In this document: in pieces, positions 8,718 through 17,081 of the stretch
Layout: each line of letters opens with the position of its first letter
Position numbering within the stretch: the stretch's first letter is position 1
Assembly: GCF_001280845.1 (NCBI RefSeq)
Contig: NZ_LGHP01000001.1
Span: forward strand, 3,684,418-3,748,417
Source: Bacillus sp. FJAT-28004
Lineage (GTDB): Bacteria; Bacillota; Bacilli; Paenibacillales; Paenibacillaceae
Length of the DNA: 64,000 nt
Reading direction: 5' to 3'
Made by a program: the position numbers and the translations under genes
The notes under the pieces: model-generated
Databases searched by the model: none
The model's input: the letters and a program-made list of their open reading frames with translations, nothing else
Told to the model about the DNA's origin: nothing

Positions 8718-9080
8718 ATGAAAGTTACTAAGCTTCGACCATTTATTCCATCAGGCAAAGATTATTTACTTGCACAGCGTTTTTTTGAAGATCTTGGTTT
8801 TGAGAAAGTCTACTCCGACGACGGATTGAGTATCTTTCGAATGGGGGAGCAGGAATTCTTTCTTCAAAATTTCCATAATCAAGAATTCCAAGATAATTAC
8901 ATGGTAGAACTAGAAGTGGAGGATTTAGATGGTTGGTGGGCACTCATACAAACCATTACTTTAGAGAAGAATTATTCTATTAAGGCGAAAGAACCTACAA
9001 TATATCCTTGGGGAAAACGTGAGATCAACCTAATAGATCCCGCTGGTGTATGTTGGCATATTTCAGAAGTAATGAAATAG
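8718..9080 (+). CDS. Glyoxalase/bleomycin-resistance superfamily (VOC) protein
   Basis: A small cytoplasmic protein of 120 aa with the single-domain VOC layout: KLRPFIPSGKDYLLAQRFFE leads into a beta-alpha-beta unit (DLGFEKVYSDDGLSIFRMG), then a repeat half ending INLIDPAGVCWHIS, the typical strand (DPxGxxWxI) of bleomycin-binding-like proteins. The start at 8718 is chosen because AGAGGAGGAAAC precedes it; an in-frame ATG at 8664 lacks a site. Substrate unknown; some relatives sequester bleomycin or detoxify antibiotics, but the exact role cannot be assigned. Confidence 0.8.
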   Translation: MKVTKLRPFIPSGKDYLLAQRFFEDLGFEKVYSDDGLSIFRMGEQEFFLQNFHNQEFQDNYMVELEVEDLDGWWALIQTITLEKNYSIKAKEPTIYPWGKREINLIDPAGVCWHISEVMK

Positions 9081-9122
9081 TTGTTCACCCATGATGTTGT
9101 ATGAGGTCGATCCAATAAAAAA

Positions 9123-9144
9123 AAGAACCTTGCTTAAGGTTCTT
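9123..9144 (-). terminator. Terminator of the spore protein gene
   Basis: Stem AAGAACCTT / AAGGTTCTT with loop GCTT. Read on the minus strand it is followed by a run of eight T, so it fits the end of the minus-strand spore protein gene. Confidence 0.75.
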
Positions 9145-9219
9145 AAAATATTGACCTGCGATCCCATCTCCATTATATGAATATAGACCTTTGAGTTTAT
9201 GGGACTAAAAAAACTAGGG

Positions 9220-9501
9220 CTACTCCCTATTTGCGATTTGTTCTTGTGCGAGACGGATCATTTCCCGAACCATGGAACCGCCAATTTTGCCGCCGATTTG
9301 ACCCACTGATTCCGTAGTCAGATTGCCATTGTCACCAGGCTGCAGAGGTATGCCAAGCTCCTTAGCCACTTCGTATTTTACGTCGTCCGGTTGATTAGGG
9401 TTAACTGCATATCCTTCGCGCTTCATTACTTCTGCTTTGAAAGCCTGCATCCCCTGTTCCACCCCTGGCACCGCATATTTTCTCCTTCTTCTTGCCATCA
9501 T
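9220..9501 (-). CDS. Alpha/beta-type small acid-soluble spore protein
   Basis: Coats and protects spore DNA. The 93-aa protein has the family core in order: KYEVAKELGIPL (the region cleaved by the germination protease GPR), then GNLTTESVGQIGGKIGGSMV and REMIRLAQEQ. The N-terminal extension (MARRRRKYAVPGVEQGMQAF) is longer and more basic than in the short B. subtilis SspA-D type. GAGGGGAG precedes the double ATG, so the start may be 9501 or 9498. Expected to be expressed in the forespore under SigG. It shows the organism is a spore former. Confidence 0.92.
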   Translation of the reverse strand: MMARRRRKYAVPGVEQGMQAFKAEVMKREGYAVNPNQPDDVKYEVAKELGIPLQPGDNGNLTTESVGQIGGKIGGSMVREMIRLAQEQIANRE

Positions 9502-9613
9502 GATGCACTCCCCTCAATGTCTTTTCCATAACATGCCCGGAAGCACAAATTTCATTCCGCTTCCACTTCGGGGCAAGTTACCATTCAACTTCGGGTCGGC
9601 TTCAAGCTACTCA

Positions 9614-9643
9614 AAAATGCGGGCACCCTCCATTGAAGGTGCC
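9614..9643 (-). terminator. Terminator after the sigma/membrane protein operon
   Basis: Stem GGCACC ... GGTGCC (9622-9643). On the minus strand it is followed by CGCATTTTT. It lies 55 bases beyond the stop of the 9699 gene. Confidence 0.65.
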
Positions 9644-9698
9644 TAGGCAGTTTTTATATTATTATATTTCTTCTTGCCATGCCGCTCCAGTATATATC

Positions 9699-10253
9699 TT
9701 ATTTTTGCGGAGCCATGTTGTTGTAGATAACATCTGCAGTTACCTTGCCAGTGCTGACATCCTGAGAAGTGTAGCCCGACACGGTATTACCAACTTTAAA
9801 TTCTTTCTGCAGCAGCTCTTCAGATGGCTCAGATGCTGTCGGCTCTTTACTGCCTAGCTCTGTTTTATCTGTTACCGTCACCCACAGGTCACCTACCTTG
9901 AAGCTTTTACCATCTTCACTTACTTCGGAGATGACACCATTAATATTGACTGCAACTTTACCCATTGTAGGAGGATTTGTTACAACAGCCGAGGGCTGGG
10001 GTGTAGCAATCGGTGTATTCTGGCTCATCGTGAAGATGCTGACCGATAATACCGCACACGCTGCAATACCGACTGTCCAACCTGTTAACGTTCTTTTCTT
10101 AGCTTTTTCCATTTTTAATTGCTCCTTTTGATTGATCCTATTTTTTTGTGTTGTCTTTTCCATTTCCAACATCATCTTCTGATATGTTGCTTCTTTAAAA
10201 TCCTCACTTGTTTTCACATGAGACATCCCGGATTTATAAACAGATTTCTTCAT
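9699..10253 (-). CDS. Single-pass membrane protein, putative anti-sigma partner
   Basis: About 184 aa. A charged cytoplasmic N-terminus (about 1-55, rich in K/E/M) is followed by one membrane helix (TGWTVGIAACAVLSVSIFTM, about 57-76) and an extracellular domain ending ADVIYNNMAPQK. The external part has short beta-like segments (VNINGVISEVSEDGKSFKVG, DLWVTVTDKTELG) resembling OB-like DUF domains. The start at 10253 has GGAGG eight bases upstream and overlaps the ECF sigma gene by 20 bases. That overlap and topology suggest a sigma regulator, but there is no recognisable zinc anti-sigma motif, so the role is inferred. Confidence 0.7.
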   Translation of the reverse strand: MKKSVYKSGMSHVKTSEDFKEATYQKMMLEMEKTTQKNRINQKEQLKMEKAKKRTLTGWTVGIAACAVLSVSIFTMSQNTPIATPQPSAVVTNPPTMGKVAVNINGVISEVSEDGKSFKVGDLWVTVTDKTELGSKEPTASEPSEELLQKEFKVGNTVSGYTSQDVSTGKVTADVIYNNMAPQK

Positions 10254-10731
10254 CCTCAAGGCCTCCAATCTTCTCTTTTAAGATAAAGCGTCCTCTTGCA
10301 AGCCATGTTCCTACCGTTGCGGGTTTGGACTGCAAAATAACTGCAATTTCCTGAATAGAATATCCCTCATAATAGTGCAGATGAATCGGAATCCGATATT
10401 TCTTGTCCAAGGCCAATACGGCCTGTAAGACCTCATTTTCTTCCTTCGGAAGGTAGCTCAGATCTTCGGGAACAGGGTTCCTGCTTTTGAACCACCCCGT
10501 TTTTAGCATATTTTTACTTTTATTAATGGTAGCTCGAATCAACCAAGCTTTTTCATGTTCACTGTTTTCAAATACAGGGCGCTTTTGCAAATAGGTGAGA
10601 AATACTTCCTGTGCCACCTCTTCAGCGTCAGCTATATTTTTCAAGTATGCAAAAGCAATTTTAATCATGCTTTGTGAATATAGATCCAAGGCCTGCCGCA
10701 CTGATTCATTGAGCTCAAATGAATTGTACAC
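10234..10731 (-). CDS. ECF (sigma-70 family) RNA polymerase sigma factor
   Basis: About 165 aa, a two-domain extracytoplasmic-function sigma factor. Region 2 reads YSQSMIKIAFAYLKNIADAE, then EVAQEVFLTYLQKRPVFE (core binding and -10 recognition). Region 4 reads LDKKYRIPIHLHYYEGYSIQ, then EIAVILQSKPATVGTWLARG (-35 helix-turn-helix). The GTG at 10731 is preferred because AAAGGGGG lies seven bases upstream; a GTG at 10749 is also possible. The downstream membrane-protein gene overlaps its end, as is usual for ECF sigma and cognate membrane regulator pairs. The regulon is unknown. Confidence 0.88.
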   Translation of the reverse strand: MYNSFELNESVRQALDLYSQSMIKIAFAYLKNIADAEEVAQEVFLTYLQKRPVFENSEHEKAWLIRATINKSKNMLKTGWFKSRNPVPEDLSYLPKEENEVLQAVLALDKKYRIPIHLHYYEGYSIQEIAVILQSKPATVGTWLARGRFILKEKIGGLEDEEICL

Positions 10732-10982
10732 CTCAGCACCCCCTTTCACTATTAATACAACTGAGAAGCCTCATATTTTTCATTGCGTCAATTTTTTTTA
10801 GCATACTGCTATTTCCAATAAAATAAACGTTCGGATCAACGGGATAGAACTTGACCATTGGTTTAATGTGGCTGCACATTCCCTATATTGCTATAGACGC
10901 AAAAAAACCCGCCAATTACTGCGAGCGCAATTGTACGGGCTTAGTCAACCAGAACCTTTTCTTTTGACAGATATCAATGCCT

Positions 10983-12236
10983 TCATTCCGAATATTTTTG
11001 CGACGGGCGCCGCTCGCTCTTCCGATATGCCTTCGGCGACATTCCATTCCATTTTTTAAATACCCTGTTGAAATAGCTCTGATCATTAAAGTTCAGCCAT
11101 GCTGCGATATCGGCGATCGGATAGTCTGTCAGCGTGAGCAGCCTCTTCGCTTCCTCAATCCGTTCGCGTTGGACGTACTCGGAAATTGTTAGCCCAACCT
11201 CCTTCTTGAACAGGCTCGACAAGTAGTTTGGACTGAGATTCGTACACTCGGCTAGTCGTTCAAGAGTAATGTCGCCGTACAAATGGTTGGCGATCTCGTG
11301 AAGACTATCCTGTATTGCTGGTGAGTAGTGACCCCGGCGAACCTCCGATACCCGATCAACGAAGTCGAACAGCACTTCGGTCATGATAGCGCCGATCGCT
11401 TGCAGCGTATCCTTCTCCTCCAGCTGCTGAATATAGAAGTCACTCAGCGTAAACGCATCCTCCTCGTGCATTCCTCCTTCAATTGCAGCTCGACAGATCA
11501 GAGCGATTCCCGTAATCATCAGGTTCTTCTCGCTCCGAATCCTGCTCCGCTTGGCCAGCACGCCAAACTCGTCCTCGGCAATGATGGATTCCGTGACGAA
11601 TGTTCTTATTCGTTCCCTCTCTCCGTTGCGCACGTAGTGCAGCATGACGCGCTCATGCGACAGGTTGGCGTGCAGCATACCGCTGCGACGTCTTCGCGAC
11701 AGCTCGGCATCCGGTTCTTTCTTCTCCACAACCGGTTCCGTCATCGGCATGTCCTCTGCTAGAAGGCTGGTCGACGAATCAACTAGTTGCCTGCAAACCA
11801 CATAATAAATCATCCGGCTTAAAGCGGCAGTTCGCTCCGGGGGGAGTAGCGGAATCTCTTCGTACAATTGGAGTAAATACCTCCGGTTACCTATTGGGAG
11901 GGAACTCATTGTCTCGTTCCATTCGCCCCCTTGTGGCTTTTCATGCATGTACGGACCTACAACGAGCGTACCAGCAAGCTGATTTTCGTCAAACGCATTC
12001 ACAAAAAAATACTGCAGCCTGGATCGGGTAAAATGAACTGGCTGCTCTGCAGCATACAGCGCGTAAGCGTAGCCGGCTACCTGTTCGCGAATAGATGCAA
12101 AATAAGGGTTAGAGTAAAACAAACGGTCGGTATATTCTGCTTCAATTGTCCGGCCCGGGTGGATGATAAATACAGGGAGTCCAATAACATCATAGAGAAG
12201 TCGGCCAAATACAACCAGTTCGGGGAGCTTATTCAT
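10983..12236 (-). CDS. AraC family transcriptional regulator
   Basis: About 417 aa. The C-terminal 100 residues form the double helix-turn-helix: DITLERLAECTNLSPNYLSS, then LFKKEVGLTISEYVQRERIE, and DYPIADIAAWLNFNDQSYFN, then RVFKKWNGMSPKAYR. The long N-terminal part is a sensory domain of the type common in Paenibacillus, beginning with a PocR/DUF-like region (LLYDVIGLPVFIIHPGRTIE), not a cupin. The ATG at 12236 follows GGAGG; an in-frame ATG at 12248 overlaps that site. It is divergent from an SDR gene 150 bases away, which it may control. Confidence 0.87.
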   Translation of the reverse strand: MNKLPELVVFGRLLYDVIGLPVFIIHPGRTIEAEYTDRLFYSNPYFASIREQVAGYAYALYAAEQPVHFTRSRLQYFFVNAFDENQLAGTLVVGPYMHEKPQGGEWNETMSSLPIGNRRYLLQLYEEIPLLPPERTAALSRMIYYVVCRQLVDSSTSLLAEDMPMTEPVVEKKEPDAELSRRRRSGMLHANLSHERVMLHYVRNGERERIRTFVTESIIAEDEFGVLAKRSRIRSEKNLMITGIALICRAAIEGGMHEEDAFTLSDFYIQQLEEKDTLQAIGAIMTEVLFDFVDRVSEVRRGHYSPAIQDSLHEIANHLYGDITLERLAECTNLSPNYLSSLFKKEVGLTISEYVQRERIEEAKRLLTLTDYPIADIAAWLNFNDQSYFNRVFKKWNGMSPKAYRKSERRPSQKYSE

Positions 12237-12386
12237 GCGAACCTCCATAGGGTACCATTAAGGTTAAAAAGAAGATGATAAAAAAGTACTACAAATCGTT
12301 GATAAATACAATTTTCATTAATGAAAGCGCATTACAATAAGAAAGCAGAGATCCTTTGCTATTACACTCGAAAGGGATGAATTAAA

Positions 12387-13142
12387 ATGTTGGAAAATAA
12401 AATAGCTATCGTTACTGGAGCAGGAAGCGGCATCGGCCGTGCTAGCAGCTTAAAAATGGCAGGCAACGGCGCAAAAATCGTCGCTGTTGATTTTAATCAG
12501 GAAACCGGCCAAGAGACGGTTCGAATGATTCAGGAACAGGGCGGCGAAGCCATCTTCGTTCAGGCCGACGTGTCAAATAGCGAGGATGTTCAGCGCTATG
12601 TAAAAGCAGCCGTTGATGCTTACGAACGTATCGATATTTTCTTCAACAATGCCGGCGTTGTACAGAAGTTCTCGAAGCTCGCGGACATTGACGAGAACGA
12701 GTTCGACCGAATTATGAATGTCAATGTCCGGGGCGTCTTCCTCGGTATGAAATATGTTTTAAAGGTGATGGAGGAGCAAGAGAGCGGAACGATCATTAAT
12801 ACCGCTTCGACGGCGGGGGTAAAAAGTGAGCACAGCGCTTCCGCTTATTCCGCCAGCAAACATGCGGTTGTCGGTCTGACGAAGGGTGCGGCGATCGAGT
12901 ATGTGAAAAAAGGCATCCGTATCAACGGGATTTGTCCGGGTGGTGTGGAAACAGCTCTGACGAAGAGCGTAGAACAGGCTTTCATGTCGGGAGGATACGT
13001 GCCAGAGGAAGTCGGCAATATGCGTATGGGCCGCTATGCTAAGCCGGACGAGCTTGCAGAAGTCGTCACATTCCTCGCTTCCGATCGCTCTAGCTACATG
13101 ACAGGCTCCATCGTACTGATCGACGGTGGGCTAACGCTCTAA
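12387..13142 (+). CDS. SDR family NAD(P)-dependent oxidoreductase
   Basis: Cytoplasmic dehydrogenase/reductase, 251 aa, complete classical short-chain fold. The cofactor loop is TGAGSGIG (residues 10-17), then NNAG at about 87-90, the catalytic Ser in NTASTAG (about 141), and Tyr154 and Lys158 in YSASK. The C-terminus GSIVLIDGGLTL is typical of the 3-oxoacyl-reductase/glucose-dehydrogenase-like group. Asp at the end of the second strand (VAVDFN) favours NAD. The ATG follows GAAAGGGATG. A weak cre-like word (TGAAAGCGCATTAC) lies at 12322-12335. Likely co-regulated with the divergent AraC gene; substrate unknown. Confidence 0.88.
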   Translation: MLENKIAIVTGAGSGIGRASSLKMAGNGAKIVAVDFNQETGQETVRMIQEQGGEAIFVQADVSNSEDVQRYVKAAVDAYERIDIFFNNAGVVQKFSKLADIDENEFDRIMNVNVRGVFLGMKYVLKVMEEQESGTIINTASTAGVKSEHSASAYSASKHAVVGLTKGAAIEYVKKGIRINGICPGGVETALTKSVEQAFMSGGYVPEEVGNMRMGRYAKPDELAEVVTFLASDRSSYMTGSIVLIDGGLTL

Positions 13143-13174
13143 ACCAACTCACCACGTCGGTTTATTTATGCAGA

Positions 13175-13222
13175 GACACCGTTATTTGTGATGCGGTTAC
13201 CCGTATCACTCACAAAGAAAGC
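13175..13222. repeat. Degenerate rlmH-end-like palindrome (site G)
   Basis: The 21 bases at 13182-13202 match the site at 40092-40112 in 16 positions, and are followed by the same CCGTATCA right arm. On the minus strand they read G-stop-P-H-H-K-stop instead of G-E-P-Y-H-K-stop. The arms CCGCATCAC / CCGTATCAC pair around a TTAC centre. Likely an old member of the family seen at 28.7, 38.9 and 40.1 kb. Confidence 0.5.
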
Positions 13223-13262
13223 ATCGAGGACAGTGGGTTGTTCTCGATGCTTCAGTATTTTT
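13219..13262 (+). terminator. Terminator downstream of the SDR gene
   Basis: Stem AAGCATCGAG / CTCGATGCTT (13219-13228, 13243-13252) followed by CAGTATTTTT. It lies about 80 bases after the SDR stop and may also serve the convergent gene. Confidence 0.7.
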
Positions 13263-13289
13263 ACAACTATGTGCTGATTAATGGAATCC

Positions 13290-14669
13290 TTAACTCTGAT
13301 CCCCCTTGCAGAGCTTACTTATTTCCTCCCAGGTTATGGCTATACGTACGATGTCTTCTTCAAGCAGATCGGTCCCTATCTGGACTTCAATATATTCGAT
13401 CGGCGTAATCGCCTTGATGGCATGCCTCGCTCCAGCAGGAATTTGCAGAACGTCACCCGTTTGAATCTGAACATTCACTGCTTCCATAATGAATTCTCCG
13501 GTCCCGGAAATGATGATCCAGATTTCTTTTCTCTTCTGATGAAAATGATAGCTTGTATTTTTCCCCGGTATCAATTCTACTTTCTTCGTTAAGGTTTCCG
13601 GTTGTATTTCCGCCTTCGAATAATCAAATATTCGATAAGTTCCCCATCTTTTTTCCCCTTGCATGGGCTCTTGACGGCTGTTTCGTATACTTTTAATTTG
13701 ATTGGATTTGTCTTTATTAGCAACAAGAATACCATCTGCGCTAGCAGCTACGATAAGATTAGAAACCCCAATAACGTGAATCGGGCAAACAAGCTCGTTG
13801 ACTAAATGCGTATGAATGGAATCGCTCGAAATCTCTCCTAGACCGATGACGCTATTTTCAAAAAAGTCCGGAAGCACACTCCAGTCGCCTAGATCCTTCC
13901 AAGCATTGTCGTATGGAATGACCACCGAAGGTCTTGTTTTCTCCACAACCTCTACATCAAAGCTAGCATCGGGAAGATGCTCGTAGCAGTCAATTAGATC
14001 ATCATATGCTGAGGGCAGACCTTTACTTTTCAAACTAGAAAGCATGAAAGATAACGGAAAAGCAAACACACCGCAGTTCCACAAGGCATTATTGCCCATC
14101 AAAAGGAGTGCTTTCTCTACATCAGGCTTTTCAACGAATTGAGTAACCGAAAAATAATCCTTCGATAAATTATCGCTCGAATGCTGCGGTACAATATAGC
14201 CAAATTGGCTGGAGGCATGCTTGGGAGTCGTTCCAAGAAGGGCCAGCTCAGAGCCCGATTGAGCAAGGACGTCGGGAAATTTACGAAGCAAATTGAAAAA
14301 TTCGGGCTCAACGAAGAGATCGGCAGGAATCACGCATACCGTTTCATCTGGAGCTGCCAGCAGCTTGGTATGCAAATAACTTGAAGCTATAGCAACTGCT
14401 GTATAGGTTCCCCTTCTATGAGGTTCAGCAATAAATGGAATTTTGTCCCCCACATGGTTTCGTACAATTTCCGCTTGGCTTTTATGTGCAACAATAGAGG
14501 TGCATGGAAGCAATCCTGCTTCATCCAATTGTCTGCATACTCTTTGAATCATGGATTCCATGCCGCCAACTTCCGAAGGCAGGAGCTTTAGAAATATTTT
14601 CGATCGGATCTCGTTCGATAACGGCCACAGTCTTTTTCCAGAACCGCCACTCAATAGTACAATTCGCAA
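13290..14669 (-). CDS. Mannose-1-phosphate guanylyltransferase / mannose-6-phosphate isomerase (ManC-like)
   Basis: Makes GDP-mannose from mannose-1-phosphate and GTP, with a C-terminal cupin of the type II phosphomannose isomerase class. 459 aa, a normal length for the bifunctional family. The N-terminal nucleotidyltransferase has the signature LSGGSGKRLWPLS (7-19) and VIPADLFVEPEF for the nucleotide-binding region; the usual YPKQF element is altered to SKIFLKLLP. The cupin (about 350-455) has SYHFHQKRKEIWIIISGTGE and GDVLQIPAGARHAI with the metal histidines. It is the last gene of a three-gene glycan cluster with two glycosyltransferase-like genes upstream, suggesting mannose-containing surface glycan or glycoprotein synthesis. 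Confidence 0.86.
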   Translation of the reverse strand: MRIVLLSGGSGKRLWPLSNEIRSKIFLKLLPSEVGGMESMIQRVCRQLDEAGLLPCTSIVAHKSQAEIVRNHVGDKIPFIAEPHRRGTYTAVAIASSYLHTKLLAAPDETVCVIPADLFVEPEFFNLLRKFPDVLAQSGSELALLGTTPKHASSQFGYIVPQHSSDNLSKDYFSVTQFVEKPDVEKALLLMGNNALWNCGVFAFPLSFMLSSLKSKGLPSAYDDLIDCYEHLPDASFDVEVVEKTRPSVVIPYDNAWKDLGDWSVLPDFFENSVIGLGEISSDSIHTHLVNELVCPIHVIGVSNLIVAASADGILVANKDKSNQIKSIRNSRQEPMQGEKRWGTYRIFDYSKAEIQPETLTKKVELIPGKNTSYHFHQKRKEIWIIISGTGEFIMEAVNVQIQTGDVLQIPAGARHAIKAITPIEYIEVQIGTDLLEEDIVRIAITWEEISKLCKGDQS

Positions 14670-14704
14670 TTACATTTCCCCCTTCTAAAGAATGGAATAA
14701 TCGA

Positions 14705-15823
14705 TTATCTTTTGGTCCGACATACCCTATCTATCACGCTTTTCATTGTACGGCCCGCACGGTTCCAGGACAGTTTAAGCGCATCACGTCTTCCTTGGTC
14801 CCCTTTCTTCTTGCACAGATGAGGGTTTTCATACGCTGTTCTCATCTGTCTCTTTAAATTTCTAATATCCGCTTCTGCCCAACGTTGTCCTTTCTCCGAA
14901 AACAAATGGCGAAATTGACGTGATATCGAGGATTTTCGATTCATACTGGTGACAGGGGATCGTAATTTATAGTTAATTAAGAATGAATTTTTACTTGTTA
15001 AGAAATCCATGTGTCCGCCCCACCCGGTTGCGATTACGGGAATGCCGCTGGCCAATGATTCTAATAACGGCAAGCCTACTCCTTCACCTCTTGTAGGTAG
15101 AACAAATGCATGACCGCGGTTATAAATTCCTCTCAACTTCTTGGGACTTAGATGCCTTGCCATAATGATGACCGGTGCTGTTCTCTTACGAATTCCGAGT
15201 CTTTTTTTGTAGGATTGGATTTGGCTGCTGATCCATTTTTCGTTTTCAAACTTTGCATATCCGTTCGTTTTGATGATCAGAAGCACTTTGTCTGAGGAAG
15301 AAAACTCTTCCCAATAAGCCTTTAATAAAGCTTCGGGGTTTTTACGGTGCTGAAAGCCAAATACAGAAATAAAAGTAAACTTACCATCTGCATTTTTTAT
15401 GGGCAGTTTCTTTTTGTTTGGGGTAAAAGTTCGGGCGTTGACTCCATGAGGAACAATAAAAATAGGAACCTTCACTCCACTGTCTCTCATGGCCTTCTTG
15501 TTTTGATACGAAGGGACGCATACGGCATCAGCTCGATTGAGAGGGCTCCGCCATCGATTAGGGATTCGTGTCGTCTCCCAGACGGTATTCATGATAATAA
15601 CTTTAAAATGCTTTCTTTCCTTCTTCATGTTAATCGTATTAGGGGAGTAATGATAAATTAAAACCCTTTGTCTTTTTGAGTTTTTGGGTGACCGTGTCCT
15701 CGCAGCTTCAACTTTGACCTTAACCCCTTGCAATTTTAACGCTCGAACATATTCTCTGCTCGCGATTCCAAGACCGGAAGCTCTGCCCACAGGCCCTCTC
15801 CATACGATTTGATTTGGAGTCAT
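14705..15823 (-). CDS. Glycosyltransferase family 4 protein
   Basis: About 372 aa, GT-B fold. The N-terminal acceptor domain begins WRGPVGRASGLGIASREYVR. The donor domain starts near IFIVPHGVN and FTFISVFGFQHRKNPEALL, with the retaining GT4 E-x7-E motif in RGEGVGLPLLESLASG and then IPVIATGWGGHMDFL. It transfers a nucleotide-sugar residue; given the neighbouring GDP-mannose enzyme the donor may be GDP-mannose (inference). Its ATG abuts the stop of the upstream gene (translational coupling at 15823). The C-terminus is basic, consistent with peripheral membrane association. Confidence 0.83.
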   Translation of the reverse strand: MTPNQIVWRGPVGRASGLGIASREYVRALKLQGVKVKVEAARTRSPKNSKRQRVLIYHYSPNTINMKKERKHFKVIIMNTVWETTRIPNRWRSPLNRADAVCVPSYQNKKAMRDSGVKVPIFIVPHGVNARTFTPNKKKLPIKNADGKFTFISVFGFQHRKNPEALLKAYWEEFSSSDKVLLIIKTNGYAKFENEKWISSQIQSYKKRLGIRKRTAPVIIMARHLSPKKLRGIYNRGHAFVLPTRGEGVGLPLLESLASGIPVIATGWGGHMDFLTSKNSFLINYKLRSPVTSMNRKSSISRQFRHLFSEKGQRWAEADIRNLKRQMRTAYENPHLCKKKGDQGRRDALKLSWNRAGRTMKSVIDRVCRTKR

Positions 15824-16641
15824 TATCGCATCTTGGCCTTTCTTACATAACCTTTACGCATATGAAAAGAGAATGATCGATATCGTCGTGATTGCGTCTT
15901 AATTTGTTTTTGTGTGATTTGCGCAATATTCATACCTATGCTCTTGTTTAGTGCACTCTTGAGAACTAGTCCGCTTGGATTTTTAGAATAGAGGAAGTTT
16001 CCGTAGGTTTCAAATTCTGAGAAAGCAAATTGCTTCGACTTGTCCATCTTCCTTATTATCGCCGAATACCATCTCGTGTGATGTTTTGATGCAATTTCCC
16101 TCTTCAATTGCTGCAGCTTCGACCTCTCAAACAGCATATAGTGGGTAACAAAGGACATGGGTGCCGCAGCTTTTTTCCCTAATAGCTTTCTATAGGTTTT
16201 AAAATATTCAGGCTGGCTCCATTTTCTGCAATAAAATAATGTCTTATTACCTTTTCTGAAAACATGCGGTCGAATTAACACCGTGTCAGCGTCAATAACT
16301 AAAAAATATTTCGATGTACATAAAGTATCGCCGCTCATTTTCAATAATTGCTGGAAAAGCCACCCTGACCGTTCCCATTTCTTAGAACGATAGTGAATGT
16401 CCTTCTTCGTAATGGGAAGAACTGTGTTTTCATCGATAAATCTGCATCCTTTTCGTCTGCACAGTTCCCGTATCTTATTCTGCCTCGGCGCCACAATTAG
16501 GATGCTGCCAATAGGATGCTTAACCTGTTTTCTAACGGCATCAATCACATAGGGCAGAGTCTTTAAATCCTTTGCGATTGCAGGGATCAGGACATCTATT
16601 TTTTCCTTGCTGCTTATTTTACTCACGATTGGATCTAACAT
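15823..16641 (-). CDS. DUF6492-family putative glycosyltransferase-like protein
   Basis: About 272 aa. Begins with a GT-A-like strand KIDVLIPAIAKDLKTLPYVI, then an acidic metal-type motif KYFLVIDADTVLIRP (DAD, about residue 120) and THYMLFERSKL, which match the DUF6492 family of predicted glycosyltransferases. The ATG at 16641 is chosen because GGAGAGG lies just upstream; in-frame TTG codons precede it. First gene of the cluster DUF6492 - GT4 - ManC. Acceptor and donor unknown; assignment rests on the fold-like motifs and the neighbours. Confidence 0.68.
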   Translation of the reverse strand: MLDPIVSKISSKEKIDVLIPAIAKDLKTLPYVIDAVRKQVKHPIGSILIVAPRQNKIRELCRRKGCRFIDENTVLPITKKDIHYRSKKWERSGWLFQQLLKMSGDTLCTSKYFLVIDADTVLIRPHVFRKGNKTLFYCRKWSQPEYFKTYRKLLGKKAAAPMSFVTHYMLFERSKLQQLKREIASKHHTRWYSAIIRKMDKSKQFAFSEFETYGNFLYSKNPSGLVLKSALNKSIGMNIAQITQKQIKTQSRRYRSFSFHMRKGYVRKAKMR

Positions 16642-16749
16642 ATCTTCCTCTCCTTTCAACAAGCTACCTTAGCATGATATGCTGACGATGAGCAAAAGTA
16701 ATAGGCATACCATTAGTGTACGGAACTTAGGGCTATTATAAGATACGCC

Positions 16750-16787
16750 AAAAAAGGGGCGCATCTGTATAAGTGCGCCCCTTTTTT
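16750..16787. terminator. Isolated terminator in a divergent intergenic region
   Basis: Symmetrical stem: AAAAAAGGGGCGCA (16750-16763), a 10-base loop, TGCGCCCCTTTTTT (16774-16787). It would work on both strands, yet it lies between two divergent genes (16641 minus, 17082 plus), so no visible gene ends there. See findings. Confidence 0.75.
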
Positions 16788-17081
16788 AGTACCTACTGCA
16801 AATCGTTCAAAGTAACCTGTCTGGTCAGAATAAACCGTTAATAATATGCTAGATAAAGAATCATCTTTTTCTACTATTTTTGTTATGTGTTTTTCATTTT
16901 ATTCATTAACTACCTTTTTAGATATTTACCTATGTATAATAGTATTGTCGAATTTCATCGAATCGTGTAGATTTACATTAAGCAAATTCGACATTGAAAT
17001 GCTACAATGAAAATATCTTATTCATATATATTTCTATGTGAAAATAATAAAAATGATTTTTTGGTACAGGAGAGACATCTT

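Noticed and set aside
16788..17081. Possible T-box or amino acid riboswitch before brnQ
   Set aside because: No T-box motif (AGGGTGGNACCGCG) or specifier structure is present; only AT-rich DNA and a weak TACAAT were seen.
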